DNA of 64,000 nt from Streptomyces sp. B3I8 (GCF_030816915.1 NZ_JAUSYN010000002.1:4229501-4293500); one strand, 5' to 3'. Counted from the stretch's first letter, positions 18,199 to 27,321 are shown. Numbers and translations: made by a program. Notes: generated from the letters alone by a model not told the origin.

Positions 18199-20058
18199 GT
18201 GTCACAGGAGACCTCTGCCCGGAAGACACCGGAAGAACGGGAGGAACCGGTCGAGAACGCGGACGTGCGCGGGCACGCGGACGTCCACGCGTACGACTAC
18301 GACGTCCTCGTCGTCGGCTCCGGTTTCGGCGGTTCCGTGACCGCCCTGCGGCTGTCCGAGAAGGGCTACCGCGTCGGCGTCCTGGAGGCCGGCCGCCGCT
18401 TCACCCGGGAGACCCTGCCGAAGAACTCCTGGGACCTGAAGAACTACATCTGGGCGCCGCGACTCGGCATGTACGGCATCCAGCGCATCCATCTGCTCGG
18501 CAACGTCATGGTGCTGGCCGGCGCGGGCGTCGGCGGCGGCTCGCTCAACTACGCCAACACCCTCTACGTACCGCCCAAGGCCTTCTTCGACGACCCCCAG
18601 TGGCGGGACATCACGGACTGGGAGGAGGAGCTCCGGCCGTACTACGACCAGGCCCGGCGCATGCTCGGCGTGCGGCTGAACCCGACGATGACCCCGTCCG
18701 ACACGCATCTCAAGGCGGCGGCCGAGCGGATGGGCGTCGGCGACACCTTCCATCTGGCGCCGGTCGGCGTGTTCTTCGGCGACGGCGAGGACGCCACCGG
18801 TGAGGCCGTGGCCGCCCCCGGCACGGAGGTGCCCGACCCCTACTTCGGCGGGGCCGGGCCCACCCGGCGGGCCTGCACCGAGTGCGGCGAGTGCATGACC
18901 GGCTGCCGGCACGGCGCCAAGAACACCCTCAACGAGAACTACCTCCACCTCGCCGAGAAGGCGGGCGCGGTCGTGCACGCCATGACCACGGTCGTCTCGG
19001 TGACGGACGACTCGCGCGGCGGCTACGCCGTCGCCACCCTCCCCACCGACGACCGCCGCAAGGGCGCCGGACGCCTCTTTACCGCCCGCCGGGTCGTCCT
19101 CGCCGCCGGCACGTACGGCACCCAGACCCTGCTGCACCGCATGAAGGCCGGCGGTCAACTGCCGTACCTCTCGCGGCGGCTGGGCGAGCTGACCCGCACC
19201 AACTCCGAGGCGCTGGTCGGCGCCCAGACCGACGACCGCCGCTACCGCAAGGCGCACGGCGCGCCCCGGGCCGACTTCACGCGCGGGGTCGCCATCACGT
19301 CGTCCGTCCACCCGGACGCCAGCACCCACATCGAACCGGTGCGCTACGGGAAGGGCTCCAACTCCATGGGCGGCCTGTCCATCCTCCAGGTGCCGTACGC
19401 GGAGGGCGGGTCCCGCGCGCTGGCCTGGCTGGCGAACGCGGCCCGCCACCCCCTGCTGGCGGCGCGCTCGCTGTCCAACCGGCGCTGGTCGGAGCGGACC
19501 ATCATCGGGCTGGTCATGCAGTCCCTGGACAACTCCCTGACGACGTACCTGAAGCCGAAGGGCGCGGGCAAGGGGCTGCTGACGGCACGTCAGGGGCACG
19601 GTGCCCCCAACCCCAAGCAGATCAAGGCGGCCTCCGAGGCGGCGACCGCCCTCGCCGAGGAGATCAACGGCTTTCCCGGCAGCAACGTCGGCGAGCTCAT
19701 GGGGACCCCGCTCACCGCACACTTCCTCGGCGGCTGCCCCATCGGCGACTCGGCCGACACCGGCGTGATCGACCCGTACCACCGGCTCCACGGCCATCCC
19801 GGCATCTCGGTGGTGGACGGTTCGGCCGTCTCCGCGAACCTCGGCGTCAACCCGTCGCTCACGATCACGGCGCAGGCCGAGCGTGCGATGGCGTACTGGC
19901 CCAACAAGGGTGAGGCCGACCCTCGTCCGGCTCCGGGGGCGCGGTACGCGCGCCTCGACCCGGTCCGGCCGCGGCACCCGGCGGTCCCGGCGGAGGCGTT
20001 CGGCGCGCTGAGGCTGCCGTTCCTGGGGATGCCGACGGTGCCGCCGCGCACCAGATAG
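18199..20058 (+). CDS. GMC-family FAD oxidoreductase (cholesterol oxidase-like)
   Basis: FAD-dependent oxidoreductase of 619 residues. The dinucleotide motif VLVVGSGFGGSVTALRLSE is at about residue 34, flavin-contact segment GVGGGSLNYAN at about 113, and the C-terminal motif VVDGSAVSANLGVNPSLTI holds the conserved Asn. A Cys cluster, CTECGECMTGC, lies near residue 230; it is a CxxCxxCxxxC arrangement like an iron-sulfur site. GAGGAG precedes the GTG start. It lies about 100 bases after the SSADH gene and is probably coexpressed. The substrate is unknown; steroid or long-chain alcohol are guesses. There is no signal peptide. Confidence 0.9.
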   Translation: MSQETSARKTPEEREEPVENADVRGHADVHAYDYDVLVVGSGFGGSVTALRLSEKGYRVGVLEAGRRFTRETLPKNSWDLKNYIWAPRLGMYGIQRIHLLGNVMVLAGAGVGGGSLNYANTLYVPPKAFFDDPQWRDITDWEEELRPYYDQARRMLGVRLNPTMTPSDTHLKAAAERMGVGDTFHLAPVGVFFGDGEDATGEAVAAPGTEVPDPYFGGAGPTRRACTECGECMTGCRHGAKNTLNENYLHLAEKAGAVVHAMTTVVSVTDDSRGGYAVATLPTDDRRKGAGRLFTARRVVLAAGTYGTQTLLHRMKAGGQLPYLSRRLGELTRTNSEALVGAQTDDRRYRKAHGAPRADFTRGVAITSSVHPDASTHIEPVRYGKGSNSMGGLSILQVPYAEGGSRALAWLANAARHPLLAARSLSNRRWSERTIIGLVMQSLDNSLTTYLKPKGAGKGLLTARQGHGAPNPKQIKAASEAATALAEEINGFPGSNVGELMGTPLTAHFLGGCPIGDSADTGVIDPYHRLHGHPGISVVDGSAVSANLGVNPSLTITAQAERAMAYWPNKGEADPRPAPGARYARLDPVRPRHPAVPAEAFGALRLPFLGMPTVPPRTR

Positions 20059-20079
20059 GGCAGAGAGGCGGACCACATA

Positions 20080-20134
20080 GGACAGAGAGAAGGACCTGTG
20101 CCCCCCTCCTGGCTCAGGTCCTTCGTCTCTGTCC
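20080..20134. terminator. Long hairpin between convergent genes
   Basis: GGACAGAGAGAAGGACCTG pairs with CAGGTCCTTCGTCTCTGTCC: 19 paired bases with a single bulge and a 16-base loop. It lies between the GMC gene and the convergent LAETG gene, so it probably terminates both. Confidence 0.8.
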
Positions 20135-20233
20135 TCGGCGGCGCCCGCGCGCCGTCGGCCCCATGGGCAAGTCCGGCCCATCGGTCCCATCGGTCCCATC
20201 GCCCCGTCGGCTTTCGGCGGGGCCGGGCGTGGG

Positions 20234-21346
20234 TCAGACCGCCGTGCTGCCGCTCCTGCGGCGACGTACCGCGAACACCGCGCCGGCACCGGCGACGACG
20301 GCCACACCGCCGACGAGTCCGATGGTCGGCAGCATCGAGCTGGAGCCGGTCTCGGCGAGGCTGCCGGTGACCGGGATCTCCGCGGCGCCGCCCTGCGGCG
20401 TCTTGCCGCCGGCCGGCTTGTCGCCCTTGCCGTTCTTGTCACCCTTGTCGACCGGCGTGGCCTGGCCCGGGTCCTCGTTGCTGCTGCCCGGCTTCAGCAC
20501 CGTGAACTCGTAGTAGCCGTAGCTGCTGTGGACGCAGTTCAACTTCTCGTCCAGGTAGCCGCCCAGGCCCACGGTGAAGCCGGCGCCGGCCGGGGCCTCG
20601 GCGGTGATGTCGAGGCGAAGCTTGATGTCGACGGTCTTCTTGGCACCGAGGTCGGTCTCGCCGAAGGAGATCCCGTTGCCGACGACGTCCGCCAACGACG
20701 TCCACTTCTTGGTCTTCGGGTCCAGGTACTGGACGCGTGTGTAGTTGCTCAGCCGGTTCTTCTCGTCCGTGCTCAGCGAGTCGTTGTCGACGAGCACGAA
20801 CCACTGCACGGTGCCGAGCGACTGGTCGCTGTGGTTGGCGGCGGTCAGCGTGAACGGGTGCCAGCCGCTGCCCGCGACGATCTTTCCGGGCAGCCCGGAG
20901 ACGCCGAGGGTCAGCGCGGAGTCGATGTCGTCACCGTTGTCGTCGACCGGGCAGTCGCTCGGCTCGTCGGTCGGGTCCTTCACCGTCGGGTCGCCGCCCG
21001 GGACGGTGGCGGAGGGCGAGACCGTGCCGCTCGGCTGCTTGCCGGTCGTGTCGGTCCCGTCGGCGTCATCGGTACCGTCGGCCGTGGAGCCGGTGTCGGC
21101 CGAGGACGCGGTGTCGTCGCCGGTGGTGGTCGTGTCGTCGGAGCCGTCGGAGTCGGTGCCCGAGGTGGGGGTCGTGCCGGTCGTGGTGCCGTCGGACGGC
21201 GCGGTGTCCGACGCGGGCTGGGTCGTCTCCGACCCGGTGCCGGCGGCCGGAGCGCCGTCGGCGACGGCGATGCCCGCCGCCATCAGGGACAGCGGGGCTA
21301 TGGCAGCCGTCGCGGCGGCGGTGGCCAGAGCACGGCGAAGCTTCAT
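20234..21346 (-). CDS. LAETG-anchored cell-surface protein
   Basis: A 370-residue secreted protein predicted to be attached to peptidoglycan by a class E sortase. It has a signal peptide (MKLRRALATAAATAAIAPLS to about residue 31), a long Thr/Asp/Ser/Gly-rich stalk, a folded domain at about 135-290 (GWHPFTLTAANHSDQSLGTV, VQYLDPKTKKWTSL, GYLDEKLNCVHSSYGYYEF), a Lys/Gly-rich linker, then LAETG, a hydrophobic helix and an RRRRS tail. GAGG lies four bases before the ATG. A Crp-like palindrome is about 150 bp upstream. The ligand or adhesive role is unknown. Confidence 0.92.
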   Translation of the reverse strand: MKLRRALATAAATAAIAPLSLMAAGIAVADGAPAAGTGSETTQPASDTAPSDGTTTGTTPTSGTDSDGSDDTTTTGDDTASSADTGSTADGTDDADGTDTTGKQPSGTVSPSATVPGGDPTVKDPTDEPSDCPVDDNGDDIDSALTLGVSGLPGKIVAGSGWHPFTLTAANHSDQSLGTVQWFVLVDNDSLSTDEKNRLSNYTRVQYLDPKTKKWTSLADVVGNGISFGETDLGAKKTVDIKLRLDITAEAPAGAGFTVGLGGYLDEKLNCVHSSYGYYEFTVLKPGSSNEDPGQATPVDKGDKNGKGDKPAGGKTPQGGAAEIPVTGSLAETGSSSMLPTIGLVGGVAVVAGAGAVFAVRRRRSGSTAV

Positions 21347-21493
21347 GAGACCTCGAGAAATCGGGCGTACCACCCCCGTGGCGGTACGAACGGCGGAGGC
21401 CTCCGCGAGTGGGGGCGCGGACGTGGCCCTTGATTCCACGAATGTGACCGTCCGCGGCCGGTGAAGGTTGTCCCCGCCTTCACAGCATCTTTA

Positions 21494-21509
21494 TGTGAGG
21501 TGGCTCACA
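21494..21509. promoter_or_regulatory. Crp-like palindrome TGTGA-N6-TCACA
   Basis: TGTGAGGTGGCTCACA is a perfect 6-4-6 palindrome and matches the classical cAMP receptor protein consensus exactly. It is 148 bp before the start of the LAETG surface-protein gene. Streptomyces Crp is a known developmental regulator. Binding here is an inference. Confidence 0.55.
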
Positions 21510-21532
21510 GTGCGGGGATCCCGACCTCAGGT

Positions 21533-21570
21533 GACGGCGGGAAGAGGGAGGGGACGGCGGGAAGAGGGAG
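21533..21570 (+). repeat. Duplicated 18-bp unit
   Basis: GACGGCGGGAAGAGGGAG occurs twice with a two-base spacer, exact at every position, in non-coding DNA. Confidence 0.8.
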
Positions 21571-21829
21571 CGCCGTCGGCAGGGCCTGTTCACCGCCGGC
21601 CGGCCCCGGGCGTCCCCGGGGCCGACCGTCTCTTGGGTGACCGGGCTGCTGTCCCCTGCCGTCCGGTCACAACCCTGGGGCGAGGTCCCACGACGTTCGG
21701 CGTGAATCCCGTACGCCTCATCGCCCCAGCGCAGCCACGCGTGGTTTCTTCGGGCCCGCCCCTGGCTGGCACGGACACCCCTACCAACGACGGGCTGTGG
21801 CGTGGGTCACGCACCGTGCGGAGGGGACG

Positions 21830-22138
21830 TCAGGCGCGGCCGCGGCACAGCTCGAGCAGCGTCATGGCGAGGGAGGTGCCGGGCTTGCCGAGGGCGTCGC
21901 TGTAGCGGCCGAGGATCTCCATCTCGCGGGAGAGGTTCACCCGGCGGCCGCCCGAGGCGATGCGGGCGTCCTGGATGACGGCGGAGACGGCCATGCGTTC
22001 CTGGACGAGACCGAGGATGCGGTCGTCGAGGGCGTCGATACGGTCGCGGGCGCCGGTGATGAGGTCGGCGGCCTCGGGGGTGCGGGCACCGGTCTTCTCG
22101 GGGGTCGCGGTCGCGGTCTCGGGGTGGGTCGCGGTCAT
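21830..22138 (-). CDS. Chorismate mutase (AroQ type, stand-alone)
   Basis: A 102-residue all-helical chorismate mutase, converting chorismate to prephenate at the branch to Phe and Tyr. Visible: RDRIDALDDRILGLVQERMAVSAVIQDARIASG with the active-site Arg/Lys-type positions, then EMEILGRYSDALGKPG. About 22 residues of Thr/Ala-rich N-terminus precede the fold. AAGGAG seven bases before the ATG fixes the start; the frame is open upstream. A 24-residue leader peptide with Phe and Tyr codons and a strong hairpin lie directly upstream, so expression is probably attenuated by charged tRNA-Phe/Tyr. Confidence 0.92.
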   Translation of the reverse strand: MTATHPETATATPEKTGARTPEAADLITGARDRIDALDDRILGLVQERMAVSAVIQDARIASGGRRVNLSREMEILGRYSDALGKPGTSLAMTLLELCRGRA

Positions 22139-22206
22139 CGGGGGCTCCTTGTCGGGGTCGGATGTGGCTCTCGACGGCCCCGGGCGACAGGTCCCGTACA
22201 CGCCGA

Positions 22207-22235
22207 GCGCCCCGGGCCTGTGTGGCCCGGGGCGC
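22207..22235 (-). terminator. Attenuator-like hairpin upstream of chorismate mutase
   Basis: GCGCCCCGGGCC and GGCCCGGGGCGC form a perfect 12-bp stem with a 5-base loop. It lies between the leader-peptide stop (24 bases before it) and the chorismate mutase start (68 bases after). Its position within the leader rather than after a gene suggests conditional termination. Confidence 0.7.
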
Positions 22236-22258
22236 CTGGGAGGTCGCTTGTCAGTTGC

Positions 22259-22333
22259 TCAAGCAGCACGACCGTGGCAGCCGGTGGGCCGGTTGCCATA
22301 GGTAAAGAGGAAGGCCGGGTGCGTGGTGAGCAT
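22259..22333 (-). CDS. Phe/Tyr leader peptide (putative attenuator)
   Basis: A 24-codon open frame reading MLTTHPAFLFTYGNRPTG then CHGRAA, with Phe, Phe and Tyr within five codons. These are the end products of the pathway served by the next gene, chorismate mutase. There is no Shine-Dalgarno sequence; a CATACT hexamer ends six bases before the ATG, with TGGACG about 16 bases further upstream, fitting a leaderless transcript. Slow translation at these codons would free an antiterminating fold. By analogy with pheL and Streptomyces trp leaders this is a plausible attenuator; I know of no description for this gene. Confidence 0.6.
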   Translation of the reverse strand: MLTTHPAFLFTYGNRPTGCHGRAA

Positions 22334-22563
22334 GGGGCCAGTATGCCGTGCGGGAGAGGGACGTCCAGCCCGGGGTTCGCATGATGAGACGGTCACGGGC
22401 CGAGGCGTCGCTCGGCCGGACGGCCCCGGGCCCGGGGTGACGAGATCCGTTCCCGGGGCGGAACCGTCGGCCACCGTCGGCCGAACCGTCGGCCGTGGTG
22501 CTCCGCCGTCCCCCGGTAGACTCGACCTCACACACCCCTTGCTCATCCGCCGGAAGGCAACCC

Positions 22564-24138
22564 GTGTCACAAGCGTCCCCCGCCACCCCCGACACCGTCC
22601 TGGTCGTCGACTTCGGTGCGCAGTACGCCCAGCTCATCGCCCGTCGCGTCCGCGAGGCGCGGGTGTACAGCGAGATCGTGCCGAGCACCACTCCGGTCGA
22701 GGACATGCTCGCCAAGAACCCGGCGGCGATCATCCTCTCCGGCGGCCCCTCCTCCGTGTACACCGAGGGCGCGCCCACCCTCGACCGTGCGCTGTTCGAG
22801 TCCGGTGTCCCCGTCTTCGGCATGTGCTACGGCTTCCAGCTCATGGCGCAGACTCTCGGCGGCACCGTCGACAACTCCGGCGCCCGCGAGTACGGCCGTA
22901 CGGACATGTCGGTCAGCAAGCCGTCCTCCACGTTGTTCGAGGGCACCCCGGCCGAGCAGTCCGTGTGGATGTCGCACGGCGACGCCTGCTCCGCCGCCCC
23001 CGACGGCTTCAGCGTCACCGCCTCCACGGACGTCGTCCCGGTCGCCGCCTTCGAGAACGACGAGAAGAAGCTCTACGGCGTCCAGTACCACCCCGAGGTC
23101 ATGCACTCCACGTACGGCCAGCAGGTCCTCGAACACTTCCTCTACCGCGGCGCCGGTCTGAGCCCCACCTGGACCACCGGCAACGTGATCGAGGAGCAGG
23201 TCGCCGCCATCCGCGAGCAGGTCGGTGACAGGCGCGCGATCTGCGGCCTGTCCGGCGGCGTCGACTCCGCGGTCGCCGCGGCCCTCGTGCAGAAGGCCAT
23301 CGGCTCCCAGCTCACCTGCGTGTACGTCGACCACGGTCTGATGCGCAAGGGCGAGACCGAGCAGGTCGAGAAGGACTTCGTGGCCGCGACGGGCGTCCAG
23401 CTCAAGGTCGTGGACGCCAGCGAGCGCTTCCTGGCCGCGCTCGAGGGCGTCAGCGACCCCGAGCAGAAGCGGAAGATCATCGGCCGCGAGTTCATCCGGG
23501 TGTTCGAGCAGGCCCAGGCGGAGATCATCGCGGACGAGGGCCCGGCGGTGGAGTTCCTCGTCCAGGGCACCCTTTACCCCGACGTCGTAGAGTCCGGCGG
23601 CGGCACCGGCGCCGCCAACATCAAGTCCCACCACAACGTGGGCGGCCTCCCCGAGGACCTCGAGTTCCAGCTCATCGAACCGCTGCGCAAGCTGTTCAAG
23701 GACGAGGTCCGGATGGTCGGCCAGGAGCTCGGCCTGCCGGAGGAGATCGTCCAGCGCCAGCCGTTCCCCGGCCCGGGGCTCGGCATCCGGATCGTCGGCG
23801 AGGTCACCAAGGAGCGGCTCGACCTGCTGCGCGAGGCCGACGCGATCGCCCGCGAGGAGCTGACCGCGGCCGGCCTCGACCGCGACATCTGGCAGTGCCC
23901 GGTGGTGCTGCTCGCCGACGTCCGCAGCGTCGGCGTCCAGGGCGACGGCCGCACCTACGGTCACCCGATCGTGCTGCGCCCGGTCTCCTCCGAGGACGCC
24001 ATGACCGCCGACTGGTCCCGGCTGCCGTACGACGTCCTCGCCAAGATCTCCACCCGGATCACCAACGAGGTGCGCGACGTCAACCGGGTCGTCCTCGACG
24101 TGACGAGCAAGCCCCCGGGCACCATCGAGTGGGAGTGA
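22564..24138 (+). CDS. guaA: GMP synthase (glutamine-hydrolysing)
   Basis: Converts XMP to GMP using glutamine and ATP, the last step of guanine nucleotide synthesis. 524 residues, the usual length. The class I amidotransferase domain comes first (catalytic Cys in [13 protein letters not shown], His in GVQYHPEV), then the ATP pyrophosphatase domain ([16 protein letters not shown]) and the C-terminal dimerisation domain ending [14 protein letters not shown] seven bases before the GTG supports the start. Confidence 0.98.
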   Translation: MSQASPATPDTVLVVDFGAQYAQLIARRVREARVYSEIVPSTTPVEDMLAKNPAAIILSGGPSSVYTEGAPTLDRALFESGVPVFGMCYGFQLMAQTLGGTVDNSGAREYGRTDMSVSKPSSTLFEGTPAEQSVWMSHGDACSAAPDGFSVTASTDVVPVAAFENDEKKLYGVQYHPEVMHSTYGQQVLEHFLYRGAGLSPTWTTGNVIEEQVAAIREQVGDRRAICGLSGGVDSAVAAALVQKAIGSQLTCVYVDHGLMRKGETEQVEKDFVAATGVQLKVVDASERFLAALEGVSDPEQKRKIIGREFIRVFEQAQAEIIADEGPAVEFLVQGTLYPDVVESGGGTGAANIKSHHNVGGLPEDLEFQLIEPLRKLFKDEVRMVGQELGLPEEIVQRQPFPGPGLGIRIVGEVTKERLDLLREADAIAREELTAAGLDRDIWQCPVVLLADVRSVGVQGDGRTYGHPIVLRPVSSEDAMTADWSRLPYDVLAKISTRITNEVRDVNRVVLDVTSKPPGTIEWE

Positions 24139-24150
24139 GCTCCGCCGCGG

Positions 24151-24179
24151 TGAGCCCCTCCGCCTGAGGAGGGTGCTCA
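24151..24179. terminator. Bidirectional terminator between convergent genes
   Basis: TGAGC-CCCTCC pairs with GGAGGG-T-GCTCA across a six-base loop, just after guaA. The far arm contains the stop codon of the convergent PNPOx-like gene. Confidence 0.7.
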
Positions 24180-24674
24180 GGTCCGCCGGAGGGTCCGCAC
24201 CGGCTCTCCGGGCTTCCAGACCTGGACGACGAGGTACTCGGCGTCCTCGACCGAGGTCCGCACGACCTCGGTCAACTCGGTGCGGAAGAGGTGGAACGGC
24301 TCCGGCGGTTCCACCTCCTTCACATACGCCGCCCGCCGTTCCGCGTCCGTCACCTCCACCGCCCGCCCGCCGAGGCGTACGTCCCCGCCGCCCATCCCGG
24401 TGCCCGGTCCCTGGTTGGCCTGGAGCGCGAAGCGCGGATCCCGGCGCAGGTCGAGCGCCTTGAGCGAGTCCGGCATCATGCCGAACCACAGCTCGCCATG
24501 CACGAACTGCACCTCCAACCCGCTGGTGCGCGGCGCACCGTCCTTGCGGAGGGTCGCCAGGGTGTGGTGGGTGAAGCCCTCGAAGCGTTCCTGAACGGTT
24601 TGGGCCAGTGCCGGTTCGGCGTCGGCGAATTCCGCCCACGTCGCACTCGACCGTGTGTGGTGCGTGGTGTCCAT
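24177..24674 (-). CDS. PNPOx-like split-barrel flavoprotein
   Basis: A 165-residue protein of the pyridoxamine 5'-phosphate oxidase-like split-barrel family: HTLATLRKDGAPRTSGLEVQ, WFGMMPDSLKALDLRRDPRF, DVRLGGRAVEVTD. Members bind FMN, F420 or haem, so the exact reaction cannot be assigned. The ATG start is the first in frame. It is convergent with guaA and divergent from an aldolase-like gene. Confidence 0.85.
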   Translation of the reverse strand: MDTTHHTRSSATWAEFADAEPALAQTVQERFEGFTHHTLATLRKDGAPRTSGLEVQFVHGELWFGMMPDSLKALDLRRDPRFALQANQGPGTGMGGGDVRLGGRAVEVTDAERRAAYVKEVEPPEPFHLFRTELTEVVRTSVEDAEYLVVQVWKPGEPVRTLRRT

Positions 24675-24837
24675 ACGACCGAGGATGACCCCTAAAGGCG
24701 ACACCTTCTGTCGGGTATCGCGTGACACCGGTCCGCACCATGTCACCGACCGCCAACTCTTCCCGGAAACCCCTGTCCTCCCGGGACTGACCGGCGGTAA
24801 CTTCCGCCCCGTGAACGAACCCAGTGCGGGAGCACAC

Positions 24838-25632
24838 ATGCACGAATCCACCCCGCCGCCACCCCTGCCCACCGACAAGCTCCGGTTCGCGCTGCCGCCC
24901 AAGCACGCGTCGATCGACGCCGAACGCCACCACCGCAAGGAACGGCTGGCCGGAGCCCTGCGGATCTTCGGGCGCCAGGGCTTGGAGGACGGGGTCTCCG
25001 GACACATCACCGCACGCGACCCCGAGTTCAGCGACTGCTTCTGGGTCAACCCGTTCGGCATGCCGTTCCGGCACGTCACCGTGAGCGACCTGGTCATGGC
25101 CAACGCGGAGGGCCAGGTCGTCGAGGGCGACTACCACGTCAACCAGGCCGCGTTCACCGTGCACGCGCAGGTGCACGCCGCCCGCCCCGACGTCGTCGCC
25201 GTCGCCCACTGCCACTCCGTGCACGGCCGCGCCCAGGCAGCCCTCGGTGAACTCCTCGACCCGATCACTCAGGAGAGCTGCGCTTTCTACGAGGACCACG
25301 CGGTGTACGAGGCCTATACCGGTGTCGCCGTCGACGCGGAGGAGGGTCGCCGGGTCGCCGCCGCGCTCGGCAGCCGCAAGGCGCTGGTACTGCGCAACCA
25401 CGGACTGCTCACCGTCGGGAACTCGGTGGACGCGGCCGCCTGGTGGTTCCTGTCGATGGAGCGCTCCTGCCAGGTTCAGCTCGCCGCCCGCGCCGCCGGC
25501 CGCCCGGTGCTGATCGACCACAAGCAGGCGGCCGCGACCCGGGAGCAGCTCGGCGGCGACCTCGTCGCCTGGATCAACTACCAGCCGCTGTGGCAGCACA
25601 TCAGCCGCGACGAACCGGACCTGTTGAGCTGA
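24838..25632 (+). CDS. Class II aldolase/adducin family protein
   Basis: A 264-residue class II aldolase fold, with likely zinc ligands in VAHCHSVHGR and LRNHGLLT and an acidic residue near VSGHITARD. Family members cleave sugar phosphates or act as decarboxylases or epimerases; the substrate cannot be told. The ATG is preceded by GGGAG at six bases. A GTG nine codons earlier lacks a ribosome site. Confidence 0.88.
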   Translation: MHESTPPPPLPTDKLRFALPPKHASIDAERHHRKERLAGALRIFGRQGLEDGVSGHITARDPEFSDCFWVNPFGMPFRHVTVSDLVMANAEGQVVEGDYHVNQAAFTVHAQVHAARPDVVAVAHCHSVHGRAQAALGELLDPITQESCAFYEDHAVYEAYTGVAVDAEEGRRVAAALGSRKALVLRNHGLLTVGNSVDAAAWWFLSMERSCQVQLAARAAGRPVLIDHKQAAATREQLGGDLVAWINYQPLWQHISRDEPDLLS

Positions 25633-25960
25633 GTCGCGGGGCCGGCCCCCCCCGGATCGGCTTCCGGCCCGGCTTCCTTCCCGGCTTCCCGAGCGGCCCT
25701 CGGACCAGCTTCCGGATCGGCTTCCGGGCCGGCTTCCGGCCCGGCCCTCGGCTGCCCCTTCCGCGCCCGTACACCACCGCTTCGCGCCGTCCGTCAACAC
25801 GCGTCTGGCGCGTTCACCCTCACTGGCCGGACCTGGCCGACGCGCACCCCCTTCCGTACGGCACAATGCGTCCTCGTCGCAGGGGAGCGGCAGACGGGTC
25901 GGACGCATCGCGGAACCGGCCGTACCAAGGCACGGGACACGGGGAAGGCGGACATCGGAC
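25633..25960. other. 328-bp intergenic region with CGGCTTCC repeats
   Basis: No gene seen. The first 120 bases are built from irregular direct copies of CGGCTTCC and GGCCCGGCTTCC (about six). The rest presumably carries the promoter of the following membrane-protein gene, with no recognisable hexamers. Confidence 0.6.
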
Positions 25961-27238
25961 GTGGCGGTGCAGGAGGCGAGACAGGGCGCGGAGCCCACGT
26001 CCCATCGGGGCGGTTGTACCTGCGGGGACTGCCCGCACGGCGCCCGCGAGGGGCACCGGCGCGCGGTGGCGGCGTTCCTCGCGAAACGGGACGGATACGC
26101 CTCCGGGCAGGGGCTGCCCGCGGCGGTCGCGCACTCCGCGTCCGCGTCCCGGCAGTGGGTCTCGGACGAGCTGACCCAGTCCGCCGACGCCGTCGCCGAA
26201 CGCGGCCGCGCCGAGGGTGAGGCCTGGCTGGCCCGGCTCTGGCACCGCACGGCCTGCGTCGTCTGGGGTGGCATCGCACTCCTGCTGCTGGTCCAGGCGC
26301 TCACCGCCGTCGGCGCCGGATGGTCCACGGCACGCACCGCCGGACTGCTGGCCGCCGTGCTGATCGGCGCGGTCCTCACCGGCGCCGGGTACTGGCACCG
26401 GACCCGCGGCGGCGTCCTGGCGCCCGTCATCGGCGAGGACAACCGCCTGTCCACCTCCCGAGCGGTGGCCGCGGGCTGGGTGCTGTTCACGGTGTACGCG
26501 GTGCTCGTCCTGGTGGGCCAGCTCGCCGCCGCCTCCGCGCACGGCCGGCGCGACCGGCTGATCGCCGGGCTCGACCTCGCCCGCGGGGTGGGCGTGGTCA
26601 CCGTCGTCGCCGTGGTGTGCGCGATCGCCGTGCTCGTCCGACGGGTGGTCGGCCTGCGCGTCCTGGGCCAGCGCCTGCAGAAGGTGCGCGCCCACCGCCC
26701 GCGCGCCGCCGACCTGCTCACCGACGACTCCGGCCGGGGCAGCTTCGCCGACATCCAGTACGTGATGATCAGCGCCGTGGCCCTGGCCTTCGCCGCGGTG
26801 CGCCTGGCCCGCCGCCCCGACCAGCTTCCCGACCTCCCCTGGGGCCTCGCCGTACTCGTTCTGGTCTCCGCGGCGACGTACCTCGCCGCCAAGTACGCCG
26901 AGGGCGGCCGCCCGGTGGTCCTCTCCGTGGTCCGCTCCCGGGAGGCCGGCGACCTGGACGCCCCGATCCGCACCGGCGACGACATCGAGATCCGCGGCGC
27001 CGGCTTCGTCCCCGCGGGCGCCCAGTCGGCGGACCGGCTGTCCCGCATGGTGGTCCGCATCGGCGCGGTCCACGTCCACGTCCCCCTCGTCCCGGTGACC
27101 GGCGGCTTCGACAACCCCACCGACACCCTGCTGACCGTCCCCGTCCCGGCCGACGTCGAACCGGGCCACGTCGAGGTCCAGGTGGTCACGGCCGCCGGGG
27201 TCGAGACCAACCGCGTGACCATCGAGGTCCTCGACTGA
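25961..27238 (+). CDS. Integral membrane protein with C-terminal IPT/TIG-like domain
   Basis: A 425-residue protein. The N-terminus has a Cys-rich stretch (GGCTCGDCPHG, possible metal site). Six or so hydrophobic helices span about residues 100-310. A C-terminal soluble beta-rich domain follows (DDIEIRGAGFVPAG, VHVHVPLVPVTGG, VTAAGVETNRVTIEVLD), resembling an IPT/TIG immunoglobulin-like fold. The GTG start has weak GGACG upstream. Function unknown. Confidence 0.75.
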   Translation: MAVQEARQGAEPTSHRGGCTCGDCPHGAREGHRRAVAAFLAKRDGYASGQGLPAAVAHSASASRQWVSDELTQSADAVAERGRAEGEAWLARLWHRTACVVWGGIALLLLVQALTAVGAGWSTARTAGLLAAVLIGAVLTGAGYWHRTRGGVLAPVIGEDNRLSTSRAVAAGWVLFTVYAVLVLVGQLAAASAHGRRDRLIAGLDLARGVGVVTVVAVVCAIAVLVRRVVGLRVLGQRLQKVRAHRPRAADLLTDDSGRGSFADIQYVMISAVALAFAAVRLARRPDQLPDLPWGLAVLVLVSAATYLAAKYAEGGRPVVLSVVRSREAGDLDAPIRTGDDIEIRGAGFVPAGAQSADRLSRMVVRIGAVHVHVPLVPVTGGFDNPTDTLLTVPVPADVEPGHVEVQVVTAAGVETNRVTIEVLD

Positions 27239-27285
27239 CCCACCGCCCGATCCACGCACCAGCGCGCTCGACCGACCCACCCGGG

Positions 27286-27321
27286 TGGGCGATACCTGAG
27301 TGGGCGACACCTGAGTGGGCA
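27286..27321 (+). repeat. Three short direct repeats
   Basis: GTGGGCGATACCTGA, GTGGGCGACACCTGA and GTGGGCAACA follow each other directly in the gap between the membrane-protein and DoxX genes. Confidence 0.7.

Larger units (their letters stand above)
21347..21829. other. 483-bp intergenic region
   Basis: No gene seen. It holds the promoter region of the LAETG gene with a Crp-like palindrome, a duplicated 18-bp unit, and a GC hairpin at 21602-21623 (GGCCCCGGG, loop CGTC, CCCGGGGCC). That hairpin could be a late terminator for chorismate mutase. Confidence 0.6.

Noticed and set aside
22249..22270. TTGTCAGTT near the chorismate mutase leader as a damage motif
   Set aside because: The third block is wrong (GTT) and no -10 hexamer follows at eight bases.
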